From positions 124,001 through 188,000 of the forward strand of contig BGOH01000002.1 of the NCBI GenBank assembly GCA_003569145.1: a stretch of 64,000 bases of DNA, read 5' to 3'. Shown piece after piece: positions 46,607 to 56,175 of the stretch. Positions within the stretch are counted from its first letter, which is position 1. Every line of letters begins with the position of its first letter. The translations under genes and the position numbers were made by a program. The stretch is from Clavibacter sp. (lineage in GTDB: Bacteria; Actinomycetota; Actinomycetes; Nanopelagicales; Nanopelagicaceae). The notes under the pieces are model-generated. The model had not been told where the DNA came from. It did no database searches and was given only the letters and a program-made list of their open reading frames with translations.

Positions 46607-47929
46607 TTACTTTTGGTTTCTAGCCGCCTCGATCTTTGCAGTGGTAAGCCTTGGAGCAGCAAAAATGAATAAGGCCAGACCCAAGAGAGCTGAGAGAAAA
46701 TAAGGGCTTCTAAGGGCGAATTCTCTATCTCCCATGAGCTCCAAAAGATCTACTAAGGCTCCTCCAAGCAGGGTTCCGATGGGAATGCTGCCCCAAGCAA
46801 AGAAGCGATAGACGCTATTAACTCTTCCCAGAAGATGGCTAGGGATGATGCTCTGACGAAGTGAAACAGTTATGACATTCCAAAGCACTGCAAAGATTGT
46901 TGAAATAGCGGTTAGCAAATAGAAAAGATGCCAAGAGGAAGATAGTCCAATTATTAAAGCAATGATTGGGCCACTTAGAAGTGTTAGATAAAGAGAAGGA
47001 CCACTTCCTAGTTTCTTTGAGATCTTTGGTCCAAGTATTCCGCCAAGGCTTCCTCCAACAGCTCCTGCTGTTCCAAGGACTGCAAATATAAATAGTGATG
47101 TCTCTAGGATTTCTTGAGCAAATAAAATAAATACTGCAGCTGTCAAAGCTCCGATTGCATTGAGCGCACCAAGTATTAGCGCCATGGGACGAAGTAGTTC
47201 ATGGCTCCAAAGCCAAGTGAAGCCCTCCTTAATTTCTGATTTAAAATTTATCTTCTCAACTTTTTTCTCAGTATCAACTTTTTTAAGTGAGGGAATTAGC
47301 GTTGCAATTAGAGCAGCTGAAATAAAGAAAGTAGCAGAGTCGATATAGAAGGGAAGAAAAATTGCAATGCCAAGTAGGAAGCTTCCAAGTGGAGGTCCTA
47401 CAAAACTATTAGTTACATATTCAACTGACCAGAGTTTTCCATTAGCGCTCTCAAGCTTTTCTTTTTCAACGACAGAAGGTAGAAGAGTTTGAGCGCTGTT
47501 ATCTCGGAGCACTTCGGCAAAGCCAAACAAGAGGGCAGTGATAACTAGGACCAAGTAAAGAGTCCAATTAGTTTCAAGATCAGTAAGGGATGCAACCTCA
47601 TTTAACTTAGGAAGGGATCCTGCCTCCAAAGTGACCACAATTGCGACCAGAAGTGCCAAGCTTCCCCGCGCAATATCCATGGCAACAATGATTTTGCCGC
47701 GATTGAATCGATCGGTAATTACCCCTGCTGGAAGGGTGAAGATCAACCAAGGAAGCCTTGAAGCCACTGCCACCAATGCAATAAGAAAGGGCGAGCGAGT
47801 AACTGCTGAAGCAAGCCAGGGATAGGCAATAGCCGCTATTCCATCTCCAAGGTTGCTAATGGCATGTGCGCTAAAGAGGCGCCAGTAATTCTTGCCTAAC
47901 GCGACCTTCTCTTTTACTTTAAATCTCAC
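46607..47929 (-). CDS. MFS exporter (MFS_3 type)
   Basis: The protein has 440 residues with about twelve membrane helices. The N-terminal pattern NYWRLFSAHAISNLGDGIAAIAYPWLAS, then LPWLIFTLPAGVITDRFNRGKIIVAMDIARG (motif A), and EVLRDNSAQTLLPSVVEKEKLESANGKLWSVE places it in the EntS-like group. It is similar in order and motifs to the MFS gene at 49873-51116. The substrate is unknown. It is divergent from tgt by about 57 bases. Confidence 0.85.
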   Translation of the reverse strand: MRFKVKEKVALGKNYWRLFSAHAISNLGDGIAAIAYPWLASAVTRSPFLIALVAVASRLPWLIFTLPAGVITDRFNRGKIIVAMDIARGSLALLVAIVVTLEAGSLPKLNEVASLTDLETNWTLYLVLVITALLFGFAEVLRDNSAQTLLPSVVEKEKLESANGKLWSVEYVTNSFVGPPLGSFLLGIAIFLPFYIDSATFFISAALIATLIPSLKKVDTEKKVEKINFKSEIKEGFTWLWSHELLRPMALILGALNAIGALTAAVFILFAQEILETSLFIFAVLGTAGAVGGSLGGILGPKISKKLGSGPSLYLTLLSGPIIALIIGLSSSWHLFYLLTAISTIFAVLWNVITVSLRQSIIPSHLLGRVNSVYRFFAWGSIPIGTLLGGALVDLLELMGDREFALRSPYFLSALLGLALFIFAAPRLTTAKIEAARNQK

Positions 47930-47985
47930 TTGAAAACCCTACCCCAGCTAATTGCAATAGCTAATAAGTGGTTGAATTGAGCGCT

Positions 47986-49212
47986 ATGTCTTTCTCATTT
48001 GAAATGCAAAAAGAAATATCGGGTCAGCTTGGTAGAGCTGGAGTGATTTCAACCCCTCATGGCCAGATTGCAACCCCTGCCTTTATTCCAGTGGGAACAA
48101 AAGCAAGTGTTAAATCTCTTGCACCAGAAGCACTCACAGATCTTGGCGCACAAGCAGTCCTTGCAAATGCATACCATCTATATCTTCAGCCTGGATCTGA
48201 GACTCTAGATCAAGCTGGTGGTCTTGGAAAATTCATGAATTGGAATAAGCCGACCTTTACAGATAGCGGCGGATTTCAAGTTATGTCGCTAGGAGCAGGA
48301 TTTAAAAAAGTTATCGATATGAGCCTTGGCTCACTTGATTCAGATGAGGCAATGGCAGAGAGTAAAGAGCGCTTGGCCCATGTTGATGATGAAGGAGTTA
48401 CTTTTAAATCTCACCTAGATGGCTCCATGCATCGCTTCACTCCTGAGATCTCAATGCAAGTTCAGCATCAAATTGGCGCCGATATTATTTTTGCCTTTGA
48501 TGAGCTAACTACTCTTCATAACACTAGAAAATATCAAGAGCAATCACTTGAGCGCACCAGGCTCTGGGCGATTCGCTGTCTTGATGAACATAAGCGATTA
48601 ACTGATCAGCGAAGTGATAAGCCCTATCAAGCCCTATTTGGGGTGCTGCAGGGCGCGCAATATGAAGATTTGAGAAGAAAGGCCGCCAAAGACTTATCAG
48701 CGATGAATTCATCTGGTATTTCATTTGATGGCTTTGGAATCGGAGGCGCGCTAGATAAAGCGTCTCTGGGACAAATTGTCTCCTGGATGAGCTCTGAGCT
48801 ACCTAGAGATAAACCGCGCCATTTACTAGGAATTGGCGAGCCAGCAGATCTCTTTGCTGGCGTGGAAAATGGCGCCGATACCTTCGACTGCGTAGCTCCT
48901 TCAAGGGAGGCAAGAACTAGCGCGGTTTATAGTGAAAATGGTCGCTTCAATGTTTCCTCTGCTACCTATAAAAAAGACTTCTCCCCCATTGATAAAGATT
49001 GCAACTGCTATACCTGCAACAACTTCTCAAGGGCCTATTTAAATCATCTCTTTAGAGCAAAAGAGATGTTGGCTTCAACTCTTGCAACCATTCATAACTT
49101 AGCATTTACGGTAAGACTAGTTGATCGAATGCGTCAGGCAATCCTTGATGAAACATTCATCGAGTTTAAAACTGAGTTTCTTGGCAGGTATCAAGCAAAA
49201 ATCTTGGATTAA
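47986..49212 (+). CDS. tgt: tRNA-guanine transglycosylase
   Basis: The protein has 408 residues from the ATG at 47986. A GTG six codons upstream is an alternative. It exchanges guanine 34 of tRNAs for a queuosine precursor. PTFTDSGGFQVMSLG holds the catalytic aspartate, FDELTT follows, and ENGADTFDCVAPSREART is the second active-site segment. The zinc site is CNCYTCNNFSRAYLNHL. Where bacterial enzymes usually read GGLAVGE, this one reads GGALDKASLG, so base specificity may differ from preQ1. It faces the yhhQ-type transporter with overlapping ends. Confidence 0.92.
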   Translation: MSFSFEMQKEISGQLGRAGVISTPHGQIATPAFIPVGTKASVKSLAPEALTDLGAQAVLANAYHLYLQPGSETLDQAGGLGKFMNWNKPTFTDSGGFQVMSLGAGFKKVIDMSLGSLDSDEAMAESKERLAHVDDEGVTFKSHLDGSMHRFTPEISMQVQHQIGADIIFAFDELTTLHNTRKYQEQSLERTRLWAIRCLDEHKRLTDQRSDKPYQALFGVLQGAQYEDLRRKAAKDLSAMNSSGISFDGFGIGGALDKASLGQIVSWMSSELPRDKPRHLLGIGEPADLFAGVENGADTFDCVAPSREARTSAVYSENGRFNVSSATYKKDFSPIDKDCNCYTCNNFSRAYLNHLFRAKEMLASTLATIHNLAFTVRLVDRMRQAILDETFIEFKTEFLGRYQAKILD

Positions 49213-49859
49213 TTAGATACTGCTTCAGCCTCACGCTTTTTTACATAGGCAATTACTGGATAGGTAATTGGCAGGAGCGCTACCTCAACTAAGCTCTTAT
49301 AGAGATACCCAACCACTAGGTAATTTAGAAACTCATCAAAACTCAATCGACCGAGGGATGCAATCATGGTGAATACGATGGTGTCGACTAACTCACCAAC
49401 TGCAGTGGACCCAATTAATCTGGCCCATAATTTCTTCTCATTGGTAATCTTCTTTATTCTTACTAAAGTCCATGAGTTTGCTAATTGGCCAAGAAGGAAG
49501 GCAGTAATACTTGCGATCACAATCTGAGGGACAAAGCCAAGAATTGATTCAAAAGCTCCTTGATTTGGCCAATCAGATGCGGCAGGAGCAATCTGTACTA
49601 ACCAGAAGGTAAGCCCAGCTAGAGCGCCCAGACCAAAGCCGGTATAGATCACCCGTCGTGCTGCCTTAAAGCCGTAAACCTCGGTGAGGATATCGCCCAA
49701 GATATAGACCAGCGGAAATAAGAAAGCTCCGCCATCGGTCTTTATAAAGCCAAAATCAATGAATTTCGTTGCCCCGATATTAGAGATTAATAAAAGCGCA
49801 CAGAAAATAGCTGCAATTATTGGATAGAGGCTACGGTGATAAAGACTTTGACTACTCAT
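49209..49859 (-). CDS. yhhQ: Queuosine-precursor transporter (YhhQ/Vut_1 family)
   Basis: The protein has 216 residues with about six membrane helices. Signatures are LLLISNIGATKFIDFG, GGAFLFPLVYILGDILTEVYGFKAARRVIY, and WARLIGSTAVGELVDTIVFTMIA. YhhQ-type proteins import queuosine precursors (preQ0/preQ1 and, in some bacteria, queuine). It is convergent with tgt (four-base overlap), which supports the salvage role. No queuosine biosynthesis genes are nearby. Confidence 0.9.
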   Translation of the reverse strand: MSSQSLYHRSLYPIIAAIFCALLLISNIGATKFIDFGFIKTDGGAFLFPLVYILGDILTEVYGFKAARRVIYTGFGLGALAGLTFWLVQIAPAASDWPNQGAFESILGFVPQIVIASITAFLLGQLANSWTLVRIKKITNEKKLWARLIGSTAVGELVDTIVFTMIASLGRLSFDEFLNYLVVGYLYKSLVEVALLPITYPVIAYVKKREAEAVSN

Positions 49860-49872
49860 CTATTAATGCTAT

Positions 49873-51116
49873 CTAATTATTTTGATTCGTGACTTCTGCT
49901 GAGAGATCACCAATGCGCTTTATATGTTTATAGCTAAAAAAGGCTATCAGAGTCGCAATTACGCCTCCGATTAGAAATGGAAGGCGAAGTCCGCCACGAG
50001 CAATTACGCCTCCGATTATCGCCCCAATTGGCATTAATCCCCAGACAACTGTTCGCCTGGCGCCATGAATTCGTCCATATAGATTTGGCGGGATCAGCGA
50101 TTGATATAGAGACATTAACAAAATGTTCCAGACTGAAATGGTAAATCCAATAACTACGCTAACTGCAGTAAAGAAATAGGCATTTGGCGATATTCCGATG
50201 AGGATTACCAGAAAAGAGGCTAGAAAGACATTAAGAGCAAGTGCTCGGCCCCGACCAAGTAGTTTGGAGGCCATTGGCGCAGCAATTGATCCAGCTAGGG
50301 CCCCTACTCCTTGAATCGCTAAGACCACTCCAAACAGAGCTGGGGAGACATTAAGTTCTTTTAGAATAAAAAGTGGCGCAATTGAATTTGATAGGGAATA
50401 AAAAAAGCCGAGTGAGGTAGTAATAACCACGATACTAAATATCTGCTTATCTTGATAGAGATAATTAAGTGCAAACTTTATATCTCCCCTTAATCCAAGT
50501 TTTTCCTTCTTTTGATCGCCTTTCTTTCCCACATTAATTTCGCGTTTAAATGGGAGAATAAGGATTAAAAGTGATGCAACAACAAAACCTGAAGTAGAGA
50601 AGTAAAAAGGCAAGGCAATTGATACGGCGTAAAGCAAGCCACTAAGTGGCGCCCCAGCAAATTGGGCCACAATTACCTCTGATATTTGAAGTCTAGAGTT
50701 TCCCCTTTCATAATTAGATTTATCAAGAATTTGAGGCAACACGGCCTGCGAGGTGGTATCGACTAGAACTTCACAGATGCCAAAGAGGAAGACTGCAAGG
50801 AGCAAGAGCCAAATATTGATAAATTCTTGCGAAACAGCAAATGCAATAAAGAGTGCAATTACGGCCCTTAGACCATTTCCTAGCACTAGCGCTTTGCCCC
50901 GATTTACGCGGTCAACTAATGCCCCAATCGGAATAGCAAAAAAAGCCAAGGCAGTAATCCAAGGGCGCTCATTGCTCCAATCAGAATTGGATCGTCAGTA
51001 AGTGAAACAGCAAGGAGCGGAGCAGCAAGTCTTAGGACGCCATCAACTAAGTTAGTAATTAAGCTGGCAGACCAGATACGAGAAAAATCATGGCCAAGAG
51101 GAACTTTTTCACTCAC
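49873..51116 (-). CDS. MFS exporter (MFS_3 type), frameshifted
   Basis: The N-part (51116-50916) reads VPLGHDFSRIWSASLITNL and ends in a wrong tail. The main part (from 50949) resumes with AIPIGALVDRVNRGKALVLGN (motif A). Adding one base to the A7 run at 50938-50944 joins them as LLPWLFFAIPIGALVDRVNR, giving about 414 residues and twelve helices. It resembles the exporter at 46607-47929, and together they flank tgt and yhhQ. The substrate is unknown. It lies 13 bases upstream of yhhQ on the same strand. Confidence 0.85.
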
Positions 51117-51131
51117 AGCCTTGAGTCTAAA

Positions 51132-51641
51132 CTAACGGCTTAGTAAATCCCTCATTCTTGTGATTTCTGCGCTCTGTGATTCAACAATATTTTTTCCAAG
51201 ATTAGCTGCCTCAAGATTCGCAGAATTTAGAATCATATCGGCCATTTCTATTGCCCCTTGATGATGCTTAATCATTCCTTCAAGAAACAAACGATCAAAT
51301 TCGGCTCCTCGAGCAGCTTTTAATTGCGCCATCTCATCATCGCTCAGCATTCCCTCATCCATCATATGTCCAGCATGTGATCCCATCATGGATGAACCCC
51401 AATTCTTCATCTGTTCAATCTCAGGACCTTGAGCAGCTTTTATCTCATTTGCTAATTCGATAATTTCTGGATCTGTTGAATTAGTCAATGCTAACTCTGA
51501 CATCTGGATTGCTTGCTCGTGATGAGGGATCATCATGGCCGCAAACATTTGATCATCTGCGCTAAATGAAGAGTTAGAACTCTCTTGGGTAGCACAGCCA
51601 GTTAGTAGGGCGGCAAGAATAAAGAGCAAAAGTTTTCTCAT
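51132..51641 (-). CDS. DUF305 lipoprotein
   Basis: The protein has 169 residues. A lipoprotein signal (LLLFILAALLTGC, lipidation at Cys 16) anchors it outside the membrane. Two DUF305 repeats carry His/Met/Asp-rich motifs: DQMFAAMMIPHHEQAIQMSELAL and FDRLFLEGMIKHHQGAIEMADMIL. Between them lies MMGSHAGHMMDEGM. DUF305 proteins have a ferritin-like helical bundle and are suspected of metal, often copper, handling. It lies 15 bases ahead of the MFS gene on the same strand. Confidence 0.88.
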   Translation of the reverse strand: MRKLLLFILAALLTGCATQESSNSSFSADDQMFAAMMIPHHEQAIQMSELALTNSTDPEIIELANEIKAAQGPEIEQMKNWGSSMMGSHAGHMMDEGMLSDDEMAQLKAARGAEFDRLFLEGMIKHHQGAIEMADMILNSANLEAANLGKNIVESQSAEITRMRDLLSR

Positions 51642-51663
51642 ACCCCGATAGTAAGATAAAGCT

Positions 51664-52590
51664 GTGATTCCTGCAGAGTTAAGCCTTGAGGCAGCATCCC
51701 TTGATGATGCGAAAGACCTCGCCGAAATAATGACGTTGGCCGATCAATTCTTTACCCCAGGTGCCGAAATTGTGGGCCTAACTGAGGCTGAGGAAATTCT
51801 CAATGGCTATATCGATTCAGTGCAGGCTCGCAAAATAGTAGAGCGGGCAACAGGCAAGGCTCAGGCCTTTATTACCGTGCATCCAGATAACTCTCGAAAG
51901 AGAATTTATTGCGACACCTGGCAAAGGCCTGGCGCAAATCTCGAAGGTGCGAGCCTTGAGATCTCGTTAGAGCTTGCCAGAGGCATGAGTAGTGAATTTG
52001 ATCTCTGGATTGGAACTAATGCCAAAGACTTGGGTTACATCCAAGCTCTAACGAAACGAGGATTTAATTTACTTCGCACCTACCATGGCCTAAAAGCTGA
52101 GATTACTAATCATCCCTATCCCAAGCTTGAAAAAGGCTTAGAGATGCGATTGATAAGTGAAGATGAAAAGAAGATTTGGTGGGCTACTCATCAAGATTCC
52201 TTTAGTAAACACTTTGGTTTTGTGCCACGTCCCTTTGAGGAGTGGAAGGCGATGATTGATAAGGCAGTTGGAATTGATCTAAATGCTCGCTGGGTCCTCT
52301 ATCTCCAGGGGCAAGCAGTTGGCTTTATCGAGTGCAGTGACATTAAGAAAGATGTTGGAGCAGGTTTTGTTGATGGTATTGGTGTTATTCAGAGCCAACA
52401 AGGAAATGGTTATGGCGAGTTAATGCTGCGCTGGGCCTTTGCCTACTATGCATCCATTGCTCGCTCAGCACTTGAGCTAAACGTTGATACTGGTAATGAA
52501 TCAGGGGCGCTTAGGCTCTATGAAAAACTTGGCTTTAGTGTCAAAAGTTCTTGGCAACACTTTGAGAACAAAGACTGGGCGACGCTCTAG
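51664..52590 (+). CDS. Tandem GNAT acetyltransferase (possibly MshD-like)
   Basis: The protein has 308 residues and contains two GNAT-like halves. The C-terminal half has the acetyl-CoA loop region GIGVIQSQQGNGYGELMLRWAFAYY and the closing ALELNVDTGNESGALRLYEKLGFSV. The N-terminal half is degenerate. The size and the tandem layout resemble mycothiol synthase MshD, but other tandem GNATs look similar, so the substrate is open. The start is GTG. It is divergent from the DUF305 gene and convergent with a DinB-like gene. Confidence 0.75.
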   Translation: MIPAELSLEAASLDDAKDLAEIMTLADQFFTPGAEIVGLTEAEEILNGYIDSVQARKIVERATGKAQAFITVHPDNSRKRIYCDTWQRPGANLEGASLEISLELARGMSSEFDLWIGTNAKDLGYIQALTKRGFNLLRTYHGLKAEITNHPYPKLEKGLEMRLISEDEKKIWWATHQDSFSKHFGFVPRPFEEWKAMIDKAVGIDLNARWVLYLQGQAVGFIECSDIKKDVGAGFVDGIGVIQSQQGNGYGELMLRWAFAYYASIARSALELNVDTGNESGALRLYEKLGFSVKSSWQHFENKDWATL

Positions 52591-53030
52591 CGACTAGCTG
52601 CTACTGCTTGCTCCAGATGAGCCTTTATATGTTTGGACATATAGGCAAGGTAATCAATTAATTTAATTGACTCACCATTTGCCTTTACCCCTAGGCGCTC
52701 TAATTTATCGGTGGGTAGACCAGCAAGAAGGTCAAGATTATTTCGACGAAGGGCTGCAAAAGTCTCAACGCTTGTTTTTGCATCTCGATCTTTCTTGATA
52801 GCTGCAAAGGCGTCTTCATCCCAAGCTGAGAACTGGTAGTTATCGCTAGTTAGAATCATTCGCACTCGAAGCGAGAGCGAAATCTCAGTATCACAGATAT
52901 GAGCTAGGCACTGCGATGCGCTCCAGCCACCATCACTTGGCACATTATCAAGTCTTGAGGCGAATGCGCCATAGAATTCTTGAACCCTTGCAACATCATC
53001 TAGATAAGTAGCGAAGACCTCTTTAGACAT
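52587..53030 (-). CDS. DinB-like four-helix protein (1)
   Basis: The protein has 147 residues and is a helical bundle with the family histidines in GGWSASQCLAHICDTEISLSLRVRM and LAYMSKHIKAHLEQ. DinB_2-type proteins bind a metal through three histidines, and some are mycothiol- or bacillithiol-dependent transferases. It is downstream of an ABC exporter pair by nine bases on the same strand, but a functional link is not evident. Confidence 0.8.
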   Translation of the reverse strand: MSKEVFATYLDDVARVQEFYGAFASRLDNVPSDGGWSASQCLAHICDTEISLSLRVRMILTSDNYQFSAWDEDAFAAIKKDRDAKTSVETFAALRRNNLDLLAGLPTDKLERLGVKANGESIKLIDYLAYMSKHIKAHLEQAVAASR

Positions 53031-53039
53031 TTTTTACTC

Positions 53040-53828
53040 CTAATCTAGATCGCGACGCAGTGTTGTTCTCATCGCGATGAGTGAAAATAGCGCGGCATAG
53101 CCCAAGAGTACAAGGGTTGCTGGCCCTGGAGTTAAGTAATTTTCAATGCTGAAATTAAAGTCATTTTCACCAAAATCAACATCAACTAGACCTGTTATGG
53201 CCCCAGCTGGAAGATATTTTCCAATGGATTCCACAAATGCCACAACCAAGCCTTCGACAATTAAAGTCCAGATAACTGCCCCTGTTACAGCCGCAATCTG
53301 ATTCTTTACTAGAGCGCCAAGTCCCACCCCAACAATTCCCAGGACTAACCCTGAGATAGCCGATGCTCTAAAGACTTTAAAAAGCAGCTCTGCTGGCACT
53401 GGAGCGTGAGGTTCAAAGAAGGTTAACGCAATAAAACCTGAAGTTATTGCAAAGATAAAAGAGAATAGCTGAATCACCAGACCAGCAAGGCTTGCTGCTA
53501 TCAACTTTGCAACCAATACGGTACTTCGCTTTGGAGTTACTAGAAATGTTCCAACTGCTGTGCCATGGCGATACTCATTAGTCATAATCAATATTCCAAG
53601 GATTAATGCAAATAGATATCCACCAGCAGCATTGGCAAAAACAGCGTTGATTCCTTCCGGTGTCTCAGTACCAGAGAAAACCCCTCGTCCTGGCCCATTT
53701 TCTGAATTGAGAACCAAGATAGGAGCTACTGTTCCAAGTGCTGCAAATAAACCGCTCCAAATAAGTAGGAGCCAATTAGCTCTTAAGTAAATTAACTTAC
53801 GAAGCTCTGATTTTAGTAGGGCGCTCAT
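53040..53828 (-). CDS. ABC exporter membrane subunit (ABC-2 type)
   Basis: The protein has 262 residues with six hydrophobic segments. SALLKSELRKLIYLRANWLL at the N-terminus, LIMTNEYRHGTAVGTFLVTPKRSTVLVAKLIAASL in the middle and a VGVGLGALVKNQIAAVTGAVIW helix are typical of ABC-2 permeases paired with a separate ATPase. Substrate unknown. It overlaps its ATPase gene by four bases. Confidence 0.86.
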   Translation of the reverse strand: MSALLKSELRKLIYLRANWLLLIWSGLFAALGTVAPILVLNSENGPGRGVFSGTETPEGINAVFANAAGGYLFALILGILIMTNEYRHGTAVGTFLVTPKRSTVLVAKLIAASLAGLVIQLFSFIFAITSGFIALTFFEPHAPVPAELLFKVFRASAISGLVLGIVGVGLGALVKNQIAAVTGAVIWTLIVEGLVVAFVESIGKYLPAGAITGLVDVDFGENDFNFSIENYLTPGPATLVLLGYAALFSLIAMRTTLRRDLD

Positions 53829-54538
53829 GCGCTCTTCCTTAAGGTTAACTCTAGAAAGGCTTCCTCCAGAGATTTTCCTTTGCAGATCTCTTTTATAGTT
53901 CCCTGCGCTACCAATACTCCCTTATTAATAATCAGTACATCGCTTACCGTATTTTGCATCTCGGCTAGTTGATGTGATGAAACCAGGATTGTTCTTCCTT
54001 CGCCTGCTAATTTCTGGAGAAATTCACGGAGCCAAACAATTCCAAGTGGATCAAGGCCATTTGCTGGTTCATCAAGAATTAGAATCTCAGGATCGCCAAG
54101 CATTGCTATTGCTAGTGAAAGTCGCTGCTTCATTCCAAGGGAAAATCCCTTAGTTCTCTTATTTGCAGCACTTGCTAGATCAACAAGGGCTAAAACTTCA
54201 TCAATGCGAGAGAAGTCGATCTCTGAGGCACTTGCCATAATTTTCAAGTTCTGCTTTGCAGTAAGACCTGGATGAAAGCCTCTGCTATCTAATACTGCTC
54301 CCACCTTATGAATGGGATCTTGTAGTTGGCTATATGAGCCGCCATATATCGCCGCGCTTCCCCCAGTTGGGTTTACTAAACCCAAAAGGCAGCGCAGAGC
54401 GGTGCTCTTTCCAGCTCCATTTGGGCCTAGGAATCCAGTAACCCGACCTGATTGAACTTGGGCTGAGAAGTTTGAGACAGCCAGTACGTCTTTGTAGCGC
54501 TTACTTAAATCTTTAAATTCGATTTTCACACCAGACAT
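53825..54538 (-). CDS. ABC exporter ATP-binding subunit
   Basis: The protein has 237 residues and is a single nucleotide-binding domain. Walker A is GFLGPNGAGKSTALRCLLGL, the signature is FSLGMKQRLSLAIAML, Walker B is ILILDEPANGLDP, and the switch histidine is in VSSHQLAEM. This CcmA/bacitracin-type ATPase drives the ABC-2 permease encoded next. It is divergent from the ggt gene with 26 bases between starts. Confidence 0.92.
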   Translation of the reverse strand: MSGVKIEFKDLSKRYKDVLAVSNFSAQVQSGRVTGFLGPNGAGKSTALRCLLGLVNPTGGSAAIYGGSYSQLQDPIHKVGAVLDSRGFHPGLTAKQNLKIMASASEIDFSRIDEVLALVDLASAANKRTKGFSLGMKQRLSLAIAMLGDPEILILDEPANGLDPLGIVWLREFLQKLAGEGRTILVSSHQLAEMQNTVSDVLIINKGVLVAQGTIKEICKGKSLEEAFLELTLRKSA

Positions 54539-54564
54539 ATCGCAGAGCCTATACCCTTCACTTT

Positions 54565-56154
54565 ATGAGCCAGAGCACACATCGCTCCCCTGTGTATGCC
54601 AGAAATGGCATCGTTGCAGCGAGTCAACCACTTGCAGTCTCTGCCGGTATTGAAATTCTTACTAAAGGTGGATCTGCAGGTGATGCTGCGATTGCAACGA
54701 GTGCGGTATTGGCAGTTGTTGAACCTGGCGCATCTCATCTTGGCGGTGATGCATTTGTTATCTCCCATAACGCAGCAAGAAAGAAGAATTTAGCATTTAA
54801 TGGAAGTGGCGAGGCTGCCCATAGCGCTAGCGCTGATCAATTCAAAAACGAAATAGATCATCATGGATTTAAAAGTGCAACCGTCCCAGGACTTGTCTCA
54901 ACTTGGTTTGAGATACATAAAGAATTTGGTCTTTTATCGATGGATCAAATTTTGGCACCTGCTATTGATTATGCAAGAAATGGCTTTGCTGCTAACTCTG
55001 GATTTGTTAAGAGAATTTTGGGTCATCTTAAAATGTTTCCAGATACGCAAGTTTTTAAGAGCCTTGGTTTTGATACCAACCTAAAAATCGGTGATTTAGT
55101 CATTCAAAGTGATTTAGCAGATTCCCTAGAGGCGATAGCTCAAGATGGGCGAGATGCCTTCTACCTGGGAGAGATCGCCAGAAAATTAGTTGAAGCAAGC
55201 GATGGCTGGTTTAGCCTTAGAGATTTGGCAGAACATAGAACTCGAGTTCTACCGCCATTAAGCGTTAAATATCGCGACTATTTAATTCATGGCCAGCCCC
55301 CACCAAGTCAAGGAATGATTTTGCTTGAGGAGCTACTAATTGCAGAGGGTTTCGATTTGGCAAAGATGCAAGAGGCAGATCGAATTCACTTAATGGTGGA
55401 GGCAAAAAAGATTGCCTTTGCAGATCGCTACTTACTTCTTGGAGATCCAGAGCATATTGATATTAATTTGGAAGAACTCTTTGCAGCATCCAGTATTACT
55501 GAAAGGCGCAGCCAGATTGATATGGAAAGAGCAAATTTGAAAGAGCCTTCAGTATCTAGTGAAGGAAGTGATACCACCTATTTTCTAGTTGCAGATCGAG
55601 ATGGCAATGCTCTCTCCTGGATTCAAAGTGTCTTTCATGGTTTCGGAGCCTCATGGGTAATTCCTGGAACTGGCATCCTGCTTAACAATCGCTTAACCGG
55701 ATTCTCACTTGATCCAAAGTCACCAAATTTTATTGCCCCAGGAAAGCGCCCCGCTCACACACTAAATGCCTGGTCTGTAACAAGAGATGATGGATCTCTT
55801 GCTTACATGGGAGGAACTCCTGGGGCAAATATTCAAGTGCAGAGTAATTTCCAGCTAATTGTTAATGCCATTGATTTGAAGATGAATCCACAAGAAAATG
55901 CTGAAGCTCCTCGCTGGCAACACTTAAACAAGGCAGGTGGTTCATCACTTGATGAGAAGTATGAAGGGGTATTGCAGGTTGAAAATAGAGTGGAGAAAGA
56001 GATTCTTCAATCCCTTAAAGAAAAGGGGCATAGCGTTGAAGAGCTTTCGGCCTATGGCCATGGCTCTGCAGTTCAATTGCTTGAAGTCTTGCCAAATGGA
56101 ACCTATATCGCAGGTTCTGATCCAAGATGTGAAGGTCACGCAGCAGGAATCTAG
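54565..56154 (+). CDS. ggt: Gamma-glutamyltransferase family protein
   Basis: The protein has 529 residues. The N-terminal part has GGSAGDAAIATSAVLAVVEPGASHLGGDAFVI. The autocleavage site is DTTYFLVADRDGNALSWIQS, where a threonine becomes the new N-terminal nucleophile, and GGTPGANIQVQSNFQLI follows. Members hydrolyse gamma-glutamyl bonds of glutathione-like compounds or capsular polymers. No clear signal peptide is visible, unlike secreted GGT, so a cytoplasmic role is possible. In an actinobacterium, which usually lacks glutathione, the substrate is uncertain. Confidence 0.85.
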   Translation: MSQSTHRSPVYARNGIVAASQPLAVSAGIEILTKGGSAGDAAIATSAVLAVVEPGASHLGGDAFVISHNAARKKNLAFNGSGEAAHSASADQFKNEIDHHGFKSATVPGLVSTWFEIHKEFGLLSMDQILAPAIDYARNGFAANSGFVKRILGHLKMFPDTQVFKSLGFDTNLKIGDLVIQSDLADSLEAIAQDGRDAFYLGEIARKLVEASDGWFSLRDLAEHRTRVLPPLSVKYRDYLIHGQPPPSQGMILLEELLIAEGFDLAKMQEADRIHLMVEAKKIAFADRYLLLGDPEHIDINLEELFAASSITERRSQIDMERANLKEPSVSSEGSDTTYFLVADRDGNALSWIQSVFHGFGASWVIPGTGILLNNRLTGFSLDPKSPNFIAPGKRPAHTLNAWSVTRDDGSLAYMGGTPGANIQVQSNFQLIVNAIDLKMNPQENAEAPRWQHLNKAGGSSLDEKYEGVLQVENRVEKEILQSLKEKGHSVEELSAYGHGSAVQLLEVLPNGTYIAGSDPRCEGHAAGI

Positions 56155-56175
56155 GCTTTCTCTATACTTATCTCT

